From: Arthrobacter sp. QXT-31
Lineage (GTDB): Bacteria; Actinomycetota; Actinomycetes; Actinomycetales; Micrococcaceae
Direction: 5' to 3'
Length of the DNA stretch: 64,000 bases
Assembly (NCBI RefSeq): GCF_001969265.1
Contig: NZ_CP019304.1
Coordinates: 1,178,001 to 1,242,000, forward strand
The notes under the pieces are model-generated. The model saw only the letters and a list, made by a program, of their open reading frames with translations, ran no database searches and had not been told where the DNA came from. Positions 23,508 to 29,105 of this stretch are shown here, piece after piece (positions within the stretch are counted from its first letter, which is position 1; each line of letters opens with the position of its first letter). The translations under genes and the position numbers were made by a program.

Positions 23508-24680
23508 ATGACCCTCGAACCAGCCGCCACCCTCGTCAGCGCCTTCCAGCCCTCGGAGGCAGTGCTGCGCGTCCAGCGCACGTCCCTGCGCGTCCAGCAG
23601 CCGCAGTCCAAGGGGGACCTCGTGTCCCTGGCCATGGGCGAACCGGACTTCGACACCCCCGCCCAGGTGCGCGCCGCGGCCGCACAGGCCCTGGAAGAGG
23701 GCCACACCCACTACTCGCCGCTGCTCGGCGAGCAGGTGCTTCGCGAGGAGCTGGCCGCCCGTATCGGCCGGCTCCTCGACGGAGTGGCCAGCCCGGGCAA
23801 CGTGCTCATCACCCAGGGCGGAACCGCCGGCCTCTCCGCCGCGATCCTCGGCATCGTCAACCCCGGCGACAAGGTCGTCATCCCGGACCCCACCTACTCC
23901 CTCTATGCGGACCTGGTGAGCATGGCCGGCGGCACCATCGTTCCGGTGCCGCTCGCTGAGGACCTGCACTGGGATCTGGAAGCACTGGCCACGGCACTGG
24001 AAGGCGCCAAGCTGTTCGTCTTCTGCAACCCCTCCAACCCGACGGGTATCGTCCACTCCCGCCGCGAGCTCGAGGCCCTTGCCGACATGGTGGCCGGCAC
24101 CGAGACCCTCGTGCTGTCCGACGAGGCCTACAGCGACCTTGTCTACACACCGGAGCCCTTCGTCTCCGCCCTGGAAATCGAGGGCCTGCGCGGCCGGACC
24201 ATCTACTGCCAGACGTTCTCCAAGAGCTATGCCATGACCGGGTGGCGCGTAGGCTATCTGTGGGGCCCGTCGGAGGTCATCGCCTCGGCCGCCCGCGTCC
24301 ACAACACGTTCAACGGGTCCATGAACACCGCTGTCCAGCTCGCCGCGCTGACCGCCCTGAAAACCTGCGGCCCGGACATCGAGCGCATGCACGCCTCGTA
24401 TTCGGAGCGCCGGGAGCTGATGGCGAGCGGCCTGCGCAAGATTCCCGGACTCACCGTCAGTTCACCGGAAGGCGCCTTTTACCTCTTCCCCAAGTACGAC
24501 GTCGACCTTCCGGCGGCACAGATGGTGGCGCACCTGCGCGACTTCGGCGTTGCGGTCCGTCCGGGCAGCGAATTCGGCCGGAACGGCGAATTCCACCTCC
24601 GCCTTTCGTACGCCGCCAGCGCCGAAGCCATCACGGCCGGCGTCGAACGCCTGGCGGCCGGCCTGGCCGCCCTCCGGTAA
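23508..24680 (+). CDS. PLP-dependent class I/II aminotransferase
   Basis: This 390-aa fold-type I aminotransferase has SLAMGEPDFDTPAQVRAAA, YSPLLGEQVLREELA, GGTAGLSAAILGIVNPGDKV, NPSNPTGIVHSR (Asn for PLP), SDEAYSDLVY (Asp and Tyr) and the Schiff-base Lys in TFSKSYAMTGWRVGYLWG. RPGSEFGRNGEFHLRLSYA carries the substrate-carboxylate Arg. The start could be ATG 23508 (normal length) or ATG 23379, which overlaps the SDR stop and adds a 43-residue Ser/Thr/Ala-rich tail. The enzyme transfers an amino group to a 2-oxo acid; the partner substrate is inferred from context. Confidence 0.9.
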   Translation: MTLEPAATLVSAFQPSEAVLRVQRTSLRVQQPQSKGDLVSLAMGEPDFDTPAQVRAAAAQALEEGHTHYSPLLGEQVLREELAARIGRLLDGVASPGNVLITQGGTAGLSAAILGIVNPGDKVVIPDPTYSLYADLVSMAGGTIVPVPLAEDLHWDLEALATALEGAKLFVFCNPSNPTGIVHSRRELEALADMVAGTETLVLSDEAYSDLVYTPEPFVSALEIEGLRGRTIYCQTFSKSYAMTGWRVGYLWGPSEVIASAARVHNTFNGSMNTAVQLAALTALKTCGPDIERMHASYSERRELMASGLRKIPGLTVSSPEGAFYLFPKYDVDLPAAQMVAHLRDFGVAVRPGSEFGRNGEFHLRLSYAASAEAITAGVERLAAGLAALR

Positions 24681-24685
24681 CCGCG

Positions 24686-25321
24686 ATGACGGTCGCCGAT
24701 CCCGCCGCGGGGCTCCGCCCCTCCGATCCCGCCGCGGGGCTCCGCCCCGACACGCTCCGGAGCCGGACGCTCCTGGTCAACGCCGCCGGCGCCCTTTTCG
24801 GCGCCGGCTCGTCGGCGTCCATGGCCGACGTGGCCGCCGAGGCAGGCATTTCCACCGCCACGGCGTACCGCCATTTCGCATCGGTGGATGACGTGCTGGC
24901 AGCGTACCGCTTCGAGGTGGGGCGCGAGCTGCTGACGTTCAGCGCTGCGCAGGAAGCGCAGGGCTACGAACTGCTCGAGCTGGTCTGCCGGAAATGGGTC
25001 CAGCTGGTGGTTCAGCACGGCGGCTCGATGGTCCACACACGCTCCGCCGAAGGCTACCTTGCCCGCATGCGGGACAGCGCCTACTACCTCACCGTGCAGG
25101 CCGACGCGCTGGCACGGCCGCTGGAGGAGGTCACCCGCGCCCTCGGAGTGGAGGGCCAGGGCGACGAGGCGCTGTTCCTGTGGAACGTCTTCTTCGATCC
25201 GCGTGAAATCTTCGACCTCATTGGGAGTCTCGACCTGACGGCTGTCCAGGCGTCGGAGCGGCTGGTCCGTACCTTCACCGCGGCCCTCAAAGGATGGGCC
25301 GCCGCAAAGGCCCTAAGCTAG
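24686..25321 (+). CDS. TetR-family regulator 1
   Basis: This 211-aa protein has a TetR helix-turn-helix MADVAAEAGISTATAYRHFASVDDVLAAY at about residues 47-75. It starts 5 bases after the aminotransferase stop, so it is in that operon. The C-terminal ligand domain is clearly related to TetR 2 next door (YLARMRDSAYYLTVQADAL, EALFLWNVFFDPREIFDLI). The N-terminus has a 9-residue tandem duplication DPAAGLRP(S/D) from a 27-bp DNA repeat. It may bind the operators described here and respond to the pathway substrate; this is inference. Confidence 0.85.
   Translation: MTVADPAAGLRPSDPAAGLRPDTLRSRTLLVNAAGALFGAGSSASMADVAAEAGISTATAYRHFASVDDVLAAYRFEVGRELLTFSAAQEAQGYELLELVCRKWVQLVVQHGGSMVHTRSAEGYLARMRDSAYYLTVQADALARPLEEVTRALGVEGQGDEALFLWNVFFDPREIFDLIGSLDLTAVQASERLVRTFTAALKGWAAAKALS
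24701..24752. repeat. 27-bp tandem duplication in tetR 1
   Basis: GATCCCGCCGCGGGGCTCCG plus CCCC occurs twice with a 27-base period and encodes two DPAAGLRP units. It keeps the reading frame. Confidence 0.8.
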
Positions 25322-25346
25322 GTGAGTACCGAGAGGGGACCCAACC

Positions 25347-25952
25347 ATGCGTAGCGACACCCAGCGCAACCGACGACAACTCGTAAAGGCCGCGGGCCAG
25401 CTCTTTGCTGCCCGGCGGGGTCCCATCAGCATGACCGACATCGCCAAGCATGCGGAGATTTCAACTGCCACGGCGTACCGCCATTTCCCCTCGGTCGAGG
25501 ACGTCCTGGCGGAGTACCGCTTCGGCGTGGGTGAAAAGTTGCGGGACTTCAGCCTCAAGCAGGAAGCCACGGGGCTGGAACTGCTGACCGCCGTCAGCCG
25601 CAAATGGGTGGACCTGGTCACCAGGCACGGCGGCGCCATGCTCTACACCCGTTCCGGTGAGGGCTACCTGGCCCGCTTGCGCAAAGGTGCTTTCTACCTG
25701 ACTGTCCAGGCGGAGGCTCTCGAACGGCCGCTCCGCGAAACCTGCGACGAGCTCGGCCTCGAGCCGCTCGGCGACGAGGCGATGTTCCTCTGGAACATCC
25801 TGTTCGACCCCCGTGAAATCCTCGACCTCATCAACACCGTCGGCCTGACGAAGGACCAGGCAACGGAGCGCCTCGTCGCCGCACTCAAGGGTGCCATGAC
25901 CGGCTGGAGCGCGGACCGCTCCCGCGCGGAAAGCCCCGCTTCCGACGGGTAG
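25347..25952 (+). CDS. TetR-family regulator 2 (paralogue of TetR 1)
   Basis: This 201-aa protein carries MTDIAKHAEISTATAYRHFPSVEDVLAEY and a ligand domain with AFYLTVQAEALERP and EAMFLWNILFDPREILDLI, nearly the same as in TetR 1, 25 bases upstream. The pair arose by tandem duplication and could form hetero- as well as homodimers. ATG 25347 follows GAGAGGGGACCCAACC. It is convergent with the HTH-like gene at 25976. Regulation of the surrounding catabolic genes is likely but not shown. Confidence 0.87.
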   Translation: MRSDTQRNRRQLVKAAGQLFAARRGPISMTDIAKHAEISTATAYRHFPSVEDVLAEYRFGVGEKLRDFSLKQEATGLELLTAVSRKWVDLVTRHGGAMLYTRSGEGYLARLRKGAFYLTVQAEALERPLRETCDELGLEPLGDEAMFLWNILFDPREILDLINTVGLTKDQATERLVAALKGAMTGWSADRSRAESPASDG

Positions 25953-25975
25953 GACGTCTTTTCTGCATTGAAACT

Positions 25976-26524
25976 TCAGGCGCGGAAGTTTTCCGTGCGC
26001 AGTCCCGTTCCGCGCGTTAGCTCGCGCAGCCGCTCGGCCGTTACGGCCGTCAGTGCGGCAATCCGGAAGACGTCCATTTTCCCGCTCCGCAGGACATCGA
26101 CGACGTCGGCCCGCAGCTGCCGCTCGGCACTTTCCTTTTCTTCCTCCACCGCCCGCAGCTGTTCCGCCAAGGCGGACAGCACGGCAACGTGCTGCTCCCG
26201 GGAGAGGTCCGGCGCGTACGAGTCAGAGTAGGCACGGCCGAGCTTCTTCACCTCGGTCAGCTTCAGCCCAGTGGTGGCGGCAATGGCCGCTGCCGGCACC
26301 CGGCCCGTCAGGGCCGCACCGATGGCTTCATTCCTCTGGTTCAGGAGGGTGCGCAGCCGGCTCTGCCGGTGGGCGCGCGACATCCTGGCCGCTGCAAGCC
26401 GCTGTTCGGCTTCCGTGTACCCACTGGCAACTGCGCCCACGGCAGCGCCGCCCAGGGCTGTACGGCCCTGGGCGGCACTGATCCGGACGGCGCGGCGGGG
26501 CCGTGCCTCAGGAACGTAGGTCAC
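25976..26524 (-). CDS. Hypothetical protein with helix-turn-helix-like segments
   Basis: This 182-aa protein starts at GTG 26524. It is Ala/Arg/Glu-rich with two HTH-like helices (VPAAAIAATTGLKLTEVKKLG and FRIAALTAVTAERLRELT) around a charged, probably coiled-coil stretch (LAEQLRAVEEEKESAERQLRAD). I do not recognise a named family. The start overlaps the end of the 73-aa gene by 17 bases, making it the fourth gene of the idnO-idnD operon. It could be a DNA-binding or structural protein. Confidence 0.65.
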   Translation of the reverse strand: MTYVPEARPRRAVRISAAQGRTALGGAAVGAVASGYTEAEQRLAAARMSRAHRQSRLRTLLNQRNEAIGAALTGRVPAAAIAATTGLKLTEVKKLGRAYSDSYAPDLSREQHVAVLSALAEQLRAVEEEKESAERQLRADVVDVLRSGKMDVFRIAALTAVTAERLRELTRGTGLRTENFRA

Positions 26525-26729
26525 GTCTGCGGAGGCCTTCGAGCAGTTTCCACTGTGCGGCGGTGTTGCGGAAGGCCGGCATGACAGTGCCCTCCAGGAG
26601 GCGGCGGCGTCCGCCTTCCTCGCCCGCAGGTTCCCACATGCCGCTGACCGGGCAGTGGTTGCCGGTCAATGCTGTTACCCGTTCCCGGCCGGCAGGTGCG
26701 CCCGGCGTGGTGCCCATGCTGTGCAGCAT
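26508..26729 (-). CDS. Small protein with CPxSGxW motif (73 aa)
   Basis: The ATG at 26729 overlaps the idnD stop (TGATG) and has GGGGAGAACTG upstream. The protein contains NHCPVSGMWEPAGEE, LLEGTVMPAFRNTAAQWKLLEG, a pattern (CPxSGxW ... G..MP ... W.L) shared by many small uncharacterised bacterial proteins. It has no TM segment and a single Cys. Tight coupling with idnD suggests co-expression with idonate catabolism, but no role is known. Confidence 0.65.
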   Translation of the reverse strand: MLHSMGTTPGAPAGRERVTALTGNHCPVSGMWEPAGEEGGRRRLLEGTVMPAFRNTAAQWKLLEGLRRRDLRS

Positions 26730-27844
26730 CAGTTCTCCCCTGTGTCCGTGACTGAGTTGTCCGTGCCGGCGGCACCGGTGCCGCCGGCATTCAAGTCGGC
26801 CGTGAACCGCAGGAGCACCTTTCCCGAGCGGCTGGCGTCCTTCGCGGTGGTGAATGCCTCAAGGGCCTCGTTGAAGTCATACTCGTGCGTGACCACGGGC
26901 TCCACGTGCAGGCTCCCGTCGGCCAGGGCGGCGAGGACCTCGTCCATTTCGCCGTTGAAGCGGAAGGAGCCGAGAAGGTCCAGTTCACGGGTGATGGCGA
27001 GTGAGATGGCCACCGGCTGGGCCCCGCTCGGGAGCAGTCCGACCATCACCACCTTGCCGCCGCGCATCGTTCCGCGGATTGCAGAATCCAGGCCGCGGTG
27101 GTTGCCGGATGATTCAATGGTGACGTCGGCTTCCACGCCAGCGATAGCATCGGCGTCGGACGCCAGGATGGTGCCGGTGGCACCCACCAGGCGCGCCCGC
27201 TTCAGCGGCTCCTCATGAACGTCGACGGCGACAATTTCCGTCGCGCCCGCACGCCTGAGGACGGCGACGGCGAGGCAGCCGATGGGCCCGCAGCCAATCA
27301 CCAGGGCGCGCTTGCCCCGGACGTTGCCCGCGCGGGCGACCGCATGCCAGGCGACGCTGGCAGGCTCTGCCAGGGCGGCCGCCCGCAGCGTCAGCCCGTC
27401 GGGCAGGGGGCGGAGCATCCGGGCGGGCAGTGCCGCATACCGGCTGAATGCGCCCTGGGTGTGGGGGTACCGGGCTGCGCTGCCGAGGTAGGTGCACCCC
27501 GGGGACAGGTTGGGACGGTCCTGCGGATAGCGGGCGCCGTCGCCGCCAGGTGTGGCCGGATGGACGGCGACCCGGGTGCCTGCTGCCGGCCCCGACCCGT
27601 CGGCCGCCGCCTGGGTGACTGTGCCCACCACTTCATGTCCCAGCACCAGCGGCTCCCGAAGGATCGACTCACCGGCGGCCCCGTGCAGCCAGTAGTGCAG
27701 GTCGGACCCGCAAATCCCGCCGTAGGCGATTTCGACGACGGCTTCGTCGGTCCGCGGTTCCGCCGGCTCCACGTGGTCCAGTCGCAGGTCTTCGACGCCG
27801 TGCACTACGAGTGCCGCGCCTGCCGTCATGGTTTCCCCGCTCAT
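26729..27844 (-). CDS. L-idonate 5-dehydrogenase-like zinc alcohol dehydrogenase
   Basis: This 371-aa MDR-family dehydrogenase has the catalytic-zinc residues in YGGICGSDLHYWLHG and LGHEVVGTV, and the NAD loop VIGCGPIGCLAVAVLRRAG. Unlike many ADHs it lacks the four-Cys structural zinc loop (it has NLSPGCTYLGSAARYPHTQGAF), as in IdnD and sorbitol/idonate dehydrogenases. It would oxidise L-idonate to 5-keto-D-gluconate. It begins one base after the idnO stop and overlaps the 73-aa gene, forming one operon. Confidence 0.82.
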   Translation of the reverse strand: MSGETMTAGAALVVHGVEDLRLDHVEPAEPRTDEAVVEIAYGGICGSDLHYWLHGAAGESILREPLVLGHEVVGTVTQAAADGSGPAAGTRVAVHPATPGGDGARYPQDRPNLSPGCTYLGSAARYPHTQGAFSRYAALPARMLRPLPDGLTLRAAALAEPASVAWHAVARAGNVRGKRALVIGCGPIGCLAVAVLRRAGATEIVAVDVHEEPLKRARLVGATGTILASDADAIAGVEADVTIESSGNHRGLDSAIRGTMRGGKVVMVGLLPSGAQPVAISLAITRELDLLGSFRFNGEMDEVLAALADGSLHVEPVVTHEYDFNEALEAFTTAKDASRSGKVLLRFTADLNAGGTGAAGTDNSVTDTGEN

Positions 27845-27845
27845 C

Positions 27846-28619
27846 TCAGACCACCGCCGTCATTCCGCCATCGATGAAGATGGTCTGTCCGTTGACGTAC
27901 GCCGAAGCATCAGAGGCGAGCCACTGGACCGGACCCATGAGGTCGTGCACGGTTCCCCACCGGCCGGCCGGGGTCCGCTTGCAGATCCAGCTGTTGAATT
28001 CCGGATCGTCCACCAGGGCCTGCGTCATCTCGGTGTGGATGTAGCCGGGTGCGACGGCGTTGACCTGCAGCCCCGCGCCCGCCCATTCGGCCGTCATGGC
28101 ACGGGTCAGGTTCCGCAGGCCTCCCTTGGCCGCGGTGTAGGCGCCGATGGTCGGGCGTGCCAGGTCCGACTGCACGGAACCGATGTTGATGATCTTGCCC
28201 CGGGCGCGCGGCAGCATCCTCCGTGCGACCTCGCGGCCCACCAGAAAGGCGCTCGTGAGGTCGGTGTTGATAACCCGGTTCCAGTCCTCGACCGCGAGGT
28301 CCAGCAACGGGACCCGGTGCTGGATTCCCGCGTTATTGACCAGAATGTCCAGCCCGCCGAGGTTCTCCTCGATATGGGAAATGCCTTCCGCGACGGAGTC
28401 CTCGTCCGTGATGTCGAAGGCCACTGCATCGACGCGGTCCGGGCCGAAGCGCTCAGCGAAATCCTTGTGCGTCCGCTCCAGCCGTTCGGCGTCGAACCCG
28501 TGCAGCACCACGCTGGCACCGGCCGCGGCCAGGCCGCCCGCCAATGCCTGGCCGATGCCCCGGGAGGAGCCGGTGACGAGTGCGCGGCGCTCCGTCAGAT
28601 CAAAAGGGGTAGTGTTCAT
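27846..28619 (-). CDS. Gluconate 5-dehydrogenase-like SDR
   Basis: This 257-aa SDR begins MNTTPFDLTERRALVTGSSRG. It has the cofactor motif TGSSRGIG, NNAGIQHRVP (the IQ/HR after NNAG is characteristic of IdnO/gluconate 5-dehydrogenases), catalytic Ser in NIGSVQSDL and YTAAKGG. It interconverts 5-keto-gluconate and D-gluconate with NAD(P)H, feeding gluconokinase. ATG 28619 has AAGGAAG 5 bases upstream. Operator-like site D lies about 100 bases upstream; idnD follows. Confidence 0.87.
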   Translation of the reverse strand: MNTTPFDLTERRALVTGSSRGIGQALAGGLAAAGASVVLHGFDAERLERTHKDFAERFGPDRVDAVAFDITDEDSVAEGISHIEENLGGLDILVNNAGIQHRVPLLDLAVEDWNRVINTDLTSAFLVGREVARRMLPRARGKIINIGSVQSDLARPTIGAYTAAKGGLRNLTRAMTAEWAGAGLQVNAVAPGYIHTEMTQALVDDPEFNSWICKRTPAGRWGTVHDLMGPVQWLASDASAYVNGQTIFIDGGMTAVV

Positions 28620-29038
28620 CAGCGCTTCCTTCATGCCTGCCTCGTAAGGCGCCGTGCTTCCCTGCAGCGGCGAAATTTGGTTCCTTCCCAGCCTATGCGG
28701 GGGTTTAGTTAAATACAAGAATTTTTTCTCATTTGAGTATATATTCTTGCCGCTATCCACCTCGCCAGCGGTGCGCCGGCCGCTTTATGTCCGCCCCGGG
28801 GGTAACGAGTTCACGTACATCAACTACAGTCCCGACCCCGAGAATCCGGTGACAGGCAAGACCTTCACGGCATCGACCGCGGCATCGAGGACCCTTGCGG
28901 AATTCGAGGACGATGGAGATCGATCTCTGCGCAGCGCTCAGGTAGTTGGCGGCAGGACAGACATGACAGCGGCCCCACCGGACGGAGTAGTCCGGCGGGC
29001 CGCCGTCATTCGGAGCGCCTCCCGCGCGGACAAAAAAG
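28620..29038. other. Upstream region of idnO, no gene seen
   Basis: It holds operator site D and an AT-rich promoter segment at 28700-28750. The rest (28760-29038) has an open plus-strand frame with GNEFTYINYSPDPENPVTGK but no start or ribosome binding site; it could be a decayed gene end. No function assigned. Confidence 0.4.
28716..28735. promoter_or_regulatory. Regulon operator site D
   Basis: CAAGAATTTTTTCTCATTTG shares the TTTTCTCAT half with sites A-C; on the coding strand it reads CAAATGAGAAAAAATTCTTG. The match is weaker than among A-C but lies upstream of idnO, whose product feeds gntK. Confidence 0.55.
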
Positions 29039-29092
29039 TAGCTCGCAGTTGTTGTCGTTTTCGAGCGTCAAAACGACAACAACTGCGAGCTA
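29039..29092. repeat. Palindromic intergenic repeat, copy 1
   Basis: A perfect 23-bp inverted repeat (TAGCTCGCAGTTGTTGTCG plus TTTT, and its complement) encloses an 8-base loop and is followed by GTTGGGG. It shares the core GTTGTCGTTTT...AAAACGACAAC with copies at 36.2 and 37.1 kb. It sits past the 3' end of the large membrane-protein gene and may also end transcription. Confidence 0.85.
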
Positions 29093-29105
29093 GTTGGGGT
29101 CCGGT

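Noticed and set aside
27828..28712. 294-aa plus-strand frame opposite idnO
   Set aside because: The minus-strand SDR has all catalytic motifs; this frame has none.
28760..29038. Plus-strand frame with GNEFTYINYSPDPENPVTGK as a gene
   Set aside because: No start codon with a ribosome site and no recognisable domain; possibly a decayed gene end.
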